Below are positions 45,686 through 52,519 of a DNA stretch of 64,000 nucleotides, in pieces. Source of the DNA: Hanleya hanleyi (taxonomy: Eukaryota > Mollusca > Polyplacophora > Lepidopleurida > Hanleyidae); NCBI GenBank assembly GCA_036873755.1, contig JAVTVY010037237.1, positions 107,635-171,634 on the forward strand, read 5' to 3'. How positions within the stretch are numbered: position 1 is the first letter of the stretch; each line of letters starts with the position of its first letter. The notes beneath the pieces were generated by a model. It saw nothing but the letters and a program-made list of their open reading frames with translations. It did not search any database and had not been told where the DNA came from. A program made the position numbers and the translations under genes.

Positions 45686-46303
45686 TTATACTTTACTCAT
45701 GTATGCGTATTGTATCTCTCCAGGAAATATGTGACTTCTCAACCTCAAATGCTCTCGTGTTTCCTGTTTCAAGTCTATGAGGAGATAACCGTACGGTTCC
45801 CCAGTAGCATCTTGGAAGGCTTCACGAAAAAATTTCGTTTTTCCGGGATACATCTGTTTAGCTATTGTTGAAATCTGCGACCCATCTCTAGGATTTTTAA
45901 ACAACACCATGTAATGGGTATTCAAGCTGATGGTGCGATGCTCCTTACTTTTGTGGAAGAGATTCTGTACGATGTAAATGATGCTTACGTTGCGATGAGG
46001 ACTTCCTTTCGTAAAGAGTTTAGTCACTTTATCGTCAGCTTCGGACATGAGATCATCAATCACGAGTAGAGTGTTTTTGGCGGGGTCGAGGTCGGCCGGC
46101 TGCGGGAGCCCTTCGTAAAATGTCACGTCATGAATATTTTCATATAGAGATTGCCATTCTCCGTAACACCACACAACGGTGTCTATAGAGGGATTAATGA
46201 TTTCAGAGGAATGTTGTATTACTCGAGAAACGAAATAACTTTTTTCACTTCCTGTAGGCCCCGATACCATACACGTAAAAGGATGTTTCCAACGTGTGTC
46301 CAT
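45686..46303 (-). CDS. Polinton packaging-type ATPase, Walker A glycine changed
   Basis: 205 aa. Walker A reads GPTGSEKS, where the family has GPTGSGKS or similar, so the glycine before lysine is glutamate (codon 46244-46246). Walker B is NTLLVIDDLM. Further family motifs are VVWCYGEWQSLYENI, TKGSPHRNVSIIYIVQNLF and EPYGYLLIDLKQ. The protein belongs to the FtsK/HerA-type ATPases that drive DNA into capsids in Polintons and related viruses. The frame is complete, starts MDTRWKHPFTCM and ends before a 16-base gap to the core-like gene. The glutamate should impair nucleotide binding. Related fragments of the older element are at 51541-51978 and 52240-52500. Confidence 0.88.
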   Translation of the reverse strand: MDTRWKHPFTCMVSGPTGSEKSYFVSRVIQHSSEIINPSIDTVVWCYGEWQSLYENIHDVTFYEGLPQPADLDPAKNTLLVIDDLMSEADDKVTKLFTKGSPHRNVSIIYIVQNLFHKSKEHRTISLNTHYMVLFKNPRDGSQISTIAKQMYPGKTKFFREAFQDATGEPYGYLLIDLKQETREHLRLRSHIFPGEIQYAYMSKV

Positions 46304-46569
46304 ACCGATTTACCGGGTGCGGAGTGTGAAGCGAAGGCTTGTACGAGATGTTTATAGTGAGACCATATTTCCAGTGATACTTCTTCGGGGAGGCTGGCGC
46401 ATACCTCGTGCGTGTACAATTTCAAGATTTTGAATCTCCCCGCGTTATAGATGTGGTCATTGAATAAACTTTCTGTAACCTTTTCGTAGGCATGGAGGGA
46501 TGCTACCGCTCCGATCATGTCTTGCCAGGACTGTGAATTTGTCGATTCGTGTACCCGCCAGTCGCTCAT
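46219..46569 (-). CDS. Small Polinton ORF overlapping the ATPase start
   Basis: Starts MSDWRVHESTNSQSWQDMIG and looks protein-like to about residue 80 (EEVSLEIWSHYKHLVQAF). The last 28 codons overlap the ATPase gene in another frame. I do not recognise the family. Its ATG overlaps the stop of the preceding gene (ATGA at 46566-46569). The overlap with the ATPase could be real or could reflect a frameshift near its end. Confidence 0.5.
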   Translation of the reverse strand: MSDWRVHESTNSQSWQDMIGAVASLHAYEKVTESLFNDHIYNAGRFKILKLYTHEVCASLPEEVSLEIWSHYKHLVQAFASHSAPGKSVWTHVGNILLRVWYRGLQEVKKVISFLE

Positions 46570-46961
46570 TTCGACTGATGAATTCCCCGGACCAGTTGAT
46601 CTATCAAAGTGAATTTTCTTTTAAATTCCTCCCACTGCTCCGATTCCAACCATATTCCTTTTATAGTAGCTTTGTTGTTGAGAAATTGACGAATGTCTAC
46701 AATTACACGTCCTTCGTACACACAGCTGCTAACTCGGACTTTACTACCAAGAGGGATCTGCGCGAAAGGTGGGCATTGTGTACCGTTCAAAGCTTTTACC
46801 CCTGTCCTGGAATTGGTTTCATTAGAATTACCGTTCACCCACCCTCGCGAAAAATTAGCGTACAGCCCACTGAAGACGCTAGTTATGACACAAAAGGCGA
46901 CGAAAGTAGCGACGGCAGCTCCCTTGCTGGCTATGACTTTTCTCCTTTCTGCGTCCATCAC
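46566..46961 (-). CDS. Membrane-anchored PC4-like protein (131 aa) of the Polinton
   Basis: A short basic start (MMDAERRKVIASKG) precedes a hydrophobic helix of about 23 residues (AAVATFVAFCVITSVFSGLY). A linker with two or three N-x-[ST] sites follows. The last 60 residues fit the PC4/p15 single-strand-binding fold: LGSKVRVSSCVYEGRVIVDI, R, then KGIWLESEQWEEFKR and LIDQLVRGI, with the KGI-L..EQW signature. PC4 is a nuclear transcription and ssDNA-binding protein; a membrane-anchored form is unusual. A virion protein that touches DNA is one possibility. The gene's stop overlaps the next start by ATGA. Confidence 0.65.
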   Translation of the reverse strand: MMDAERRKVIASKGAAVATFVAFCVITSVFSGLYANFSRGWVNGNSNETNSRTGVKALNGTQCPPFAQIPLGSKVRVSSCVYEGRVIVDIRQFLNNKATIKGIWLESEQWEEFKRKFTLIDQLVRGIHQSK

Positions 46962-47009
46962 TGATGATATGTTAGCGTCGACTGAATATTACACGGATGT
47001 AACAATTCA

Positions 47010-48059
47010 TTATAACCTTTTCATCTGTGAAGCGCTGACCCAAGAGTTTAAGGAAGACGGCCAGCCTTTCCATTTCACTAAGTAGGACATCTTCCCTCCT
47101 TGTTTCTTTGTCTGTAGAACTTTTTCAATCTGATAATAGGCATCTTTACCCTTCGTCACCAGTTGAAGTTCGTAATCATAGAAAGTTCCCAAAATGTCAT
47201 TCTCCATTAAGATCTTCTAACTTGTAAACGACCGGGGTTCGGTGAATAACTCTTTTGATGATAAAGATTTCTTCCGTCCAGTTCGGCATATACCCCTTTT
47301 CAAAGCGCATTTTAATTTTGCTTATTCTGACCCTCTGCCCTTGTTTAAATTTTAACTTTCGTGATTGTGCAGCTTCCGCTTTTCCGTATAATGTTTGCCG
47401 CACAATATGCTCATTCCCTGCGTTGACCTGTGAGGGCGCCATGCCAATACTCCGGTGAAATGCACGATTATACCCCTGCATCAATTTCGGCAAGACATCG
47501 ATATACCGACGAGTATTCTTAGATGTGAAATACTTATACTGATGGCCTTTGAGGGTCCTATTAAAACGCTCAATAACGGAGGCGTGGGTTTGATTGAAGG
47601 TGTGGAAAAAGTGGACACCTTCCAATTTAAGAAATTTTTGAACCTTCGCGTTCAGAAATTCGGTGCCTTCGTCTGTTTGCAAGGTAGCCGGCTTTCGCCC
47701 GCTCTTGAATATGATCTTGAATGCCTTAACCAAGTTTTCTCCCGTTTTTCGCTCGAGAGGTATAGCCCAAGCGTACTTGGAGAAAACATCTATACACGTG
47801 AGAAGATATCTACTAAATCGGCTTGCCATTGCTGATCTATGCCCCCTACAATTACCCGGTTTCTGGGAAATGTTTTCCGAGCAGCTCGATGAAGTGTGTA
47901 AGTATCTTGCTCTTGTAACCACTCACGAATTTGCTTGTGAGTGATACCCGGCTGTTTAGAGCGAGCAGCTTTGTATAAGGTATTTACACCGCTAAAGGCA
48001 GCTCCTCCAGAAGGATCGTAATAAAGTTTCTTCAGCAAAGATTTAACTCTCGAATGCAT
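47010..48059 (-). pseudogene. Polinton integrase with chromodomain, two frameshifts
   Basis: The frame from MHSRVKSLLKKLYYDPSGGA gives the N-terminal region and the first catalytic aspartate (QQWQADLVD). A break near 47812, which also lacks about 10 codons of the family, moves to the frame LLTCIDVFSKYAW, GTEFLN next to LQTDEG (second aspartate) and ASVIERFNRTLK (glutamate). An SH3-like part ending VYKLEDLNGE follows. A second frameshift near 47200 leads to a chromodomain (YYQIEKVLQTKKQGG, YLVKWKGWPSSLNSW). Chromodomain and D,D,E core are typical of Polinton integrases, which insert the element with a 6-bp staggered cut. The frameshifts inactivate it. Confidence 0.88.
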
Positions 48060-48260
48060 GTCCTCCTCTACCCTGTGCAAACGCACTAATGACACAATTA
48101 AGTAACATGTTGAGATTAAAAGAGCGGGTAAGAGTTTTTCGTGAGTGATTAAACAGTTTATTAAACATACATTGAAGGGATATACATTGAAAATATATGA
48201 CTTACATTGTTTAAAAAGTACATGCAAACGTGTCATGTGAGGAAAGCAGTTTCCTTATTG

Positions 48261-49103
48261 TCATTCGGCAGCTGAAAAGTTCAACTTGTTTGCAAGCTCC
48301 TGTTTCCACTCCTGGTTTCGAAGAAGGCCATCTCGCCATTCCTTAGACTCGTATTTCAGCATGTAGATAGGGGTACTGGATTGTGGTCCCGCCTTTTCAA
48401 CACGGGATTTGAAATCCGCCAGGATTCCGTCCCCATCTGCGCGTTCAAGGGCCAACTCGAGAAAGTCAGAGACGTGATCACTGTACGGAAGCATAAGGCA
48501 ACTGTGTCTTCGTTGACTAGGATGGTCTACAGAACACCCCATACAGAATTGCTGAATGAAAGACCCTATGATATCCCTCACGACATCACAGTAGCAGTCC
48601 AGAAAAGTCTCGTGCAGAAATAACACATTGCTGTTGGCGCTGAAGTCAAACGGGGTGCGTGGTGGTTCCCCTTTTGCGAGTGTTTTGTCAATGGCGGGAA
48701 TGTAAGTCTTCAAATTTTTCCACATGTCAGGGTCGAGACAAAATCCAATTTTCGTTGGATAGAGTTTATCTAGAGACTTTTCACACACTTTCCAACGACG
48801 GAGGTGGATACGTCCTTTGCCCTGGTAGAAACTGTAGCTCAAGTACACATCTTCTGATAGGCGTCTGGGTACTGAAGTAGCCGTATTGTTCGATATACTT
48901 TCTTCCATAGTGTTTATGCAGTCTTTGAGTTTTCCCCATCCTTCGACTGTTAGACGGAGGAACTTTGGTGCCTGATTTGGATCACAGTCCGCCACCGTGA
49001 TATTCTCTACAAAATCCACGTAATTTTCATGGTTGGATTCTATCGAGCATTTGACAAAGACGTCACTCGCTAAATCATACATGATTTTCGATCTCGTCGA
49101 CAA
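48261..49103 (-). CDS. Polinton 280-aa protein: PC4-like domain(s) plus Cys/His C-terminal module
   Basis: Residues 84-143 fit a PC4-like domain: YLSYSFYQGKGRIHLRRW, then LYPTKIGFCLDPDMWKNLK and IPAIDKTL. Residues 25-70 may be a second, weaker copy (FLRLTVEGWGKLKDCINTME). Residues 168-202 hold C170, C172, C187, C190, H194, H200 and C202 (CMGCSVDHPSQRRHSC), a likely metal site. The final 75 residues (HVSDFLELALE ... EWRDGLLRNQEWKQEL) match the end of the neighbouring CARD protein. A minus-strand TATTTAAG lies near 49158. The role is unknown; nucleic-acid binding is inferred from PC4. Confidence 0.65.
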   Translation of the reverse strand: MSTRSKIMYDLASDVFVKCSIESNHENYVDFVENITVADCDPNQAPKFLRLTVEGWGKLKDCINTMEESISNNTATSVPRRLSEDVYLSYSFYQGKGRIHLRRWKVCEKSLDKLYPTKIGFCLDPDMWKNLKTYIPAIDKTLAKGEPPRTPFDFSANSNVLFLHETFLDCYCDVVRDIIGSFIQQFCMGCSVDHPSQRRHSCLMLPYSDHVSDFLELALERADGDGILADFKSRVEKAGPQSSTPIYMLKYESKEWRDGLLRNQEWKQELANKLNFSAAE

Positions 49104-49363
49104 GGTGAAGCTAGAATGTCAGATAATGGACTGCCAACGAAAGAAAAGGTTTCTCTTAAATAGCTGAAGACTGGAGTGGTGTTAAACTATTTTCCACGCG
49201 TTCGAACATGTCTGCGACGTCAGAGATAAAAATAAACATATGTGCCAATGTCGGGGAAAAACCAGTTTCAAGTTCGAACATGTCTGTGACGTCAGAGGTA
49301 AAAATAAGCATATGTGGCAATGCAGGAAAAAACAGTTTCAAGTTCGAACATGTCATTCACGCG
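49104..49363. promoter_or_regulatory. Intergenic region with direct repeats and CRE-like palindromes
   Basis: A unit of about 72 bases, GTTCGAACATGTCTGYGACG then TCAGAGRTAAAAATAARC, ATATGTG and CAGTTTCAA, is present twice plus a partial third copy (49198-49355). GTTCGAAC, ACATGT and GACGTC are palindromic; the second unit has a full TGACGTCA (49287-49294). It lies upstream of the 280-aa gene and directly after the CARD gene, so it is a probable promoter. Confidence 0.6.
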
Positions 49364-50029
49364 TTACAAAGAAGTACAGGGCTTCTCTAAGTTAATATAC
49401 GGCACTGTGAAGCATCGCTTGAGCTTCCACATTCGTTTTACGAGTACACGGAGGTTAGATTTCCACTCTTCCGTCTTCAGGTGATTTTCTCGCCATTCAG
49501 GATTCTGGAATTCTGATAACCACGGTAAGTCCACCACTTCCCCGTCTTTTCCTATGTCTTTCAACCACTCATCTACAGCTTTCTCTTCATCGAGACATCC
49601 TATGGCCATGGCAAGGAAGACAGAAACTCGGTCGCCGATATCTAATCCTGTATTGTACTTCTCTTCCATTTGCTCCATAATAGGGATGAGATGCACAGCA
49701 TATATCATGGATAATCTATTCAACAAGTGTATACGCTGTCCTTCATCAAAGGGGCCGGGTTGGGTGATCAACTGGACGATGTGATTATTTGCCGTCTCTT
49801 CCAATACAGCAATGAATGCCCTGATGGCCCGTGGACCTCTTTTCGATATTTCTTCCAATAAAGCCTCACCCCGGTCTTCCGCGGTAAAGATATCATTAAC
49901 GTAGTTTAACCGGGACTTAGTTAATGTTCTCTTTTGCTTCAATAATTCAAATACTCTTTCTAGATTCTCTATACGCCCGGACATATGTTTTCTATATACA
50001 CTCAAAGCTACCTTATACATGAGATCCAT
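49364..50029 (-). CDS. Polinton-encoded CARD-domain protein
   Basis: The first in-frame ATG is at 50140, but a TATA-like stretch (50062-50077, minus strand) lies just before MDLMYKVALSVYRKH at 50029, so this start is preferred (221 aa). The first 85 residues match a caspase-recruitment domain: IENLERVFELLKQKRTLTKS, LNYVNDIF, ALLEEISKRGPRAIRAFIAV, LEETANNHIVQLI. The RG-x2-A-x3-FI-x2-LE-x-T core is characteristic. The rest is helical and ends RVSVFLAMAI, NPEWRENHLKTEEWKSNLRV, which matches the tail of the adjacent 280-aa protein. CARDs bind other CARDs in apoptosome and inflammasome-type complexes. A decoy that blocks host death or immune signalling is inference. Confidence 0.72.
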   Translation of the reverse strand: MDLMYKVALSVYRKHMSGRIENLERVFELLKQKRTLTKSRLNYVNDIFTAEDRGEALLEEISKRGPRAIRAFIAVLEETANNHIVQLITQPGPFDEGQRIHLLNRLSMIYAVHLIPIMEQMEEKYNTGLDIGDRVSVFLAMAIGCLDEEKAVDEWLKDIGKDGEVVDLPWLSEFQNPEWRENHLKTEEWKSNLRVLVKRMWKLKRCFTVPYINLEKPCTSL

Positions 50030-50061
50030 GCTGTATACTGTTCGTAGTGGATAAACCAAGA

Positions 50062-50077
50062 TTAAATATATATAAAG
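50062..50077 (-). promoter_or_regulatory. TATA-like box upstream of the CARD gene
   Basis: The minus strand reads TTTATATATATTTAA about 35-48 bases upstream of the ATG at 50029. If used, transcription would begin after the upstream ATG at 50140, supporting the shorter protein. Confidence 0.4.
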
Positions 50078-50118
50078 AGGAGAGGGGAAACCCAGGAAGT
50101 TTATTTTCGTATTTGATG

Positions 50119-50155
50119 TAACATTTTCATGCCTGGACACGTCTGCGTGATGTCA
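50119..50155 (-). repeat. Secondary inverted segment of the Polinton, partner 39495-39531
   Basis: Inverse of TGACATCACGCAGACGTGTC and CAGGCATGAAAATGTTA, one mismatch against the left copy. It lies 42 bases inside the right TIR, whereas the left copy is 594 bases inside the left TIR. Confidence 0.85.
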
Positions 50156-50196
50156 GTGCTTTAAATATTTACTTCGCAACAATTGACATAGTAAAA

Positions 50197-50667
50197 CGAT
50201 ATATGTTAAAAGGTTTTCCCCATACTTGTAGGTCATGTGTGACGTCAATTCTATGAATATTCATGTTTAGAGTTCAGTTCAGAACAATTTTGAACCCCCT
50301 GTCGTATAGGCTCACACAGACGCGTTGAAAGCTATACTAAAGGGAACTATGAACTTCTTTCACCGTGAGAGCCAAGAGTAAAAACACATGGTGACATTAT
50401 TTACTTGCTGGCGAAGCAAAATACAACCGTGCTCGATACGAATCCTCGTTATTTAGTTGTAACCCAGATTCTCGCTTTCAGCCGTGGTTGGCAGCGGTGA
50501 CCTCATCTTAGACGAGTGAAAGAAAAACAAGGTCACTATACTTTGACCTCTCTGTACTCAAGCCCAGACACGCTCGTGTGACGTCATGGTATCATATTAC
50601 GATATCCACTTTTGGCTAAGTGCACTTGGTGTCGGATTACGAGGTCATTTAGAGATACTATACTACT
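50197..50667 (-). repeat. Polinton right terminal inverted repeat
   Basis: Inverse of 38431-38900. It ends ...CTATACTACT at 50667. TGACGTCA palindromes at 50240-50247 and 50579-50586 mirror those of the left TIR. Confidence 0.93.
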
Positions 50668-50673
50668 AGGGTC
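50668..50673. repeat. Right target-site duplication of the Polinton (AGGGTC)
   Basis: Identical to 38425-38430. Confidence 0.92.
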
Positions 50674-50933
50674 AGTAGATTCTGGGCACGAGTAGTTGTG
50701 TTGGTATCCTCTTCGGGTACTATCTGTTTCTTATGCAGCAGAAGGCATACCCGGGTCACCCATTGGATATCATCTATGAGCGTGATGAGACGACAACGCA
50801 TGCGTTGGTGCTGAACGGTCTCGGTGGATCCACCTTGACCTGTATCAATAATAGCATCGACTTGGACGTCGGTTTGACGTAAGGCTTCGGTTAAAATATC
50901 CTCGTTGTTGGGTTCAAAGTTTATATCAAGCAA
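50668..50933 (-). pseudogene. 5' part of an ORF split by the Polinton (older element)
   Basis: Starts MLDINFEPNNEDILTEAL; contains DVQVDAIIDTGQGG and RLITLIDDIQWVTRVCLLL. It is acidic to neutral with a helical second half. The frame runs through the duplicated AGGGTC and ends a few codons inside the Polinton TIR. The original continuation lies at 38352-38430 in the same frame. I do not recognise the family. It is a gene of the same minus-strand set as 37513-38107 and 51022-51978. Confidence 0.65.
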
Positions 50934-51021
50934 GGTAGTAGTGTAGTGCTCATGGTGAAATAAGGAAAATGACGTCGTGTGGGCTATTTATAGTGAGTAG
51001 CTTTTGATCTTAATGATGCGT

Positions 51022-51514
51022 TCAAAAATGTTTCTTTTGAGCCATCACTCTGACATACGCCGCTGTCCAGCTCATGCCTGGGGGTTTCAACATCAACGCT
51101 GTTCTATCGATTTCCATATGGACCGGGTCCTTGTCCAGCAATTTCATATGAGTCACGAGGTCGACATACTGCTGGCGTAAAGCCCGTCGTAATCTGGGTG
51201 CCAATGTGTTATGGGCTAAAATTGCGGCTTCCTCTTTCGAATACCCTTTGTGGTGAAACCATCTCGGCGTCCATACTTTATTTGAACAAATCCTTCCATA
51301 GCCTCGAGTTCACATTGTGCTCATTTCCTTGTACGGGTTTGGGTTGGTCCTTCACGGTTGGATGATATTCCGGGACTGATGGTATGAAGGGGACCCGCTG
51401 TATGGGGGCGTGTCGCTGCTGCTGGACGGGTGCTCCCAGGTGTGAACTCGGTGGATGGTGTAGAGGTATATGACGTTGTGGTGACCCCTCGCCGGGTAAC
51501 AGGTGGGGCGTCAA
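51022..51514 (-). pseudogene. Older Polinton-like element: second gene of the C2H2-partner family, one frameshift
   Basis: The upstream frame (51278-51514) is proline/glutamine/histidine rich and ends NSRLWKDLFK. After a frameshift near 51275 the next frame reads GYSKEEAAILAHNTLAPRLR, ALRQQYVDLVTHMKLLDKDP, and HMEIDRTALML. The pattern (LW-x-DLF, SxEEA, LxPxLRxxLRxxY, DPxHxxI) parallels the gene at 37513-38107 and a family I associate with Polintons. No zinc finger is visible upstream in this copy. Function unknown. Confidence 0.5.
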
Positions 51515-51540
51515 CCAGCGATCTTCGGGGGTATGAACTT

Positions 51541-51978
51541 TTAATCTACGAACAGGTAGCCGTATGGACGACTTGTCGCGCCTTGAAACGCCTGCATGAA
51601 ATGATCGATGTTCTGAGGATAAATTCGACTACCAAAGACACGGATTTGTGCTCTATCGATGGGATTGGAGAACAACACAAAGTATTGGCAGTTCAAGGCA
51701 ATATCTCTGGACGCTTTCCCTTGAGGAAAGAGATTCTGGGTCAAATAGATGACGGACAGATTCCGATAATGGGATCCTTTGGTAAACAAGTCGGCAACGT
51801 GTGAATTTTCCTTGGCCGCACTCATCAGATCATCTAGTACTACCACGTTGATCTGCTCGGGGTCGAAGTAAAAAGCTTGTAGTTTCGTAGGCGGGCTGCC
51901 AGTGGCTATAACACCATACAACGCGTGTCGGAGCAGACGAGAGAAGGTTCTCTGACAGAACGTACACATGCACGACAT
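51541..51978 (-). pseudogene. Older Polinton-like element: packaging ATPase fragment 1
   Basis: Walker B is NVVVLDDLMS; the following motifs FTKGSHYRNLSVIYLTQNLF and RPYGYLFVD match the Polinton ATPase at 45686-46303. Just upstream (about 51870-51980) another frame gives VVWCYSHWQPAYE, so there is a frameshift before Walker B. The P-loop is missing: the similarity ends near 51980, where the GGGACACGTGTTAATCCC repeat begins. The C-terminus also lacks the last part of the family. It is not functional. Confidence 0.78.
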
Positions 51979-51994
51979 GTTGATTAGTTGACCA

Positions 51995-52215
51995 ATACAT
52001 ATGGACTGATGAGGGACACGTGTTAATCCCTATATGTACAGACACCATCACCACCCCCACCACCGGGCGTTGACGCCCGTCAACGCTCGGTGGTGGTTGT
52101 AGCCCCCTTGGGCGGAGCTCTTGGATCGGAGCTCTTGGAGCTTGGAGCTCTTGGAGTTTGACCATGGATATCTTGGAGCTCAGGGCTCGGAAATGACGTC
52201 ATCGTACGCATGCGC
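51995..52215. repeat. Spacer shared with element C (GGACACGTGTTAATCCC, GAGCTC words, AACGCC)
   Basis: GACTGATGAGGGACACGTGT and CCCTATATGTACAGACACCA recur in the same orientation near 7820-7870. The GAGCTCTTGGA block (52115-52185) and CGTACGCATGCGCAG recur inverted near 6550-6620. TTGACGCCCGTCAACGCTCGG is another AACGCC word. It separates the two ATPase fragments. Confidence 0.6.
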
Positions 52216-52219
52216 AGGC

Positions 52220-52500
52220 AACTGTGGTCGAATTTATCCTCAGAATATCGACCACCAAACACACGGATTTGTGCTCTGCCGATGGGATTGGGAGAACAAC
52301 ACAAAGTATTGACAGTTCAAGGCAATAACTCTGGACGCCTTCCCTTGAGGAACGAAATTCTGGGTCAAATAGATGACGGATAAATTCCGATGATGGGATC
52401 CTTTGGTAAACAAGTCGGCAACGTGTGAATTTTCCTTAGCCGCACTCATCAGTTCATCTAGCACTACCACGTTGGTCTGCTCGGGGTCGAAGAAATACTC
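52220..52500 (-). pseudogene. Older Polinton-like element: packaging ATPase fragment 2
   Basis: A second copy of the same ATPase part: NVVVLDELMSAAKENSHVAD, FTKGSHHRNLSVIYLTQNF, LNCQYFVLFS. It then loses frame near 52300 and ends in GRIYPQNIDH-coding sequence near 52250. It is very similar in DNA to 51590-51870, so the fragment was duplicated locally about 650 bases apart. Confidence 0.75.
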
Positions 52501-52519
52501 TTGATCGATATCGTGAGGA

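Larger units (their letters stand above)
38431..50667. mobile_element. Polinton/Maverick element, complete ends, internally deleted (12,237 bp)
   Basis: Terminal inverted repeats of about 470 bp begin AGTAGTATAGTATCTC, and the 6-bp duplication AGGGTC flanks them. Inside are protein-primed DNA polymerase B, a retroviral-type integrase with chromodomain, a packaging-type ATPase, a minor-capsid-type protein and two small conserved proteins, which together define the class. Full Polintons are usually 15-20 kb; here polymerase and minor capsid genes are joined tail-to-tail, and the expected major capsid and maturation protease genes are absent. The integrase has frameshifts and the ATPase a changed P-loop. 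The element is defective but young enough to keep its ends and TSD exact. Confidence 0.95.

Noticed and set aside
45488..47944. Plus-strand frames over the minus-strand Polinton genes (up to 154 codons)
   Set aside because: Shadows of ATPase, integrase and small genes that carry the conserved motifs on the minus strand.
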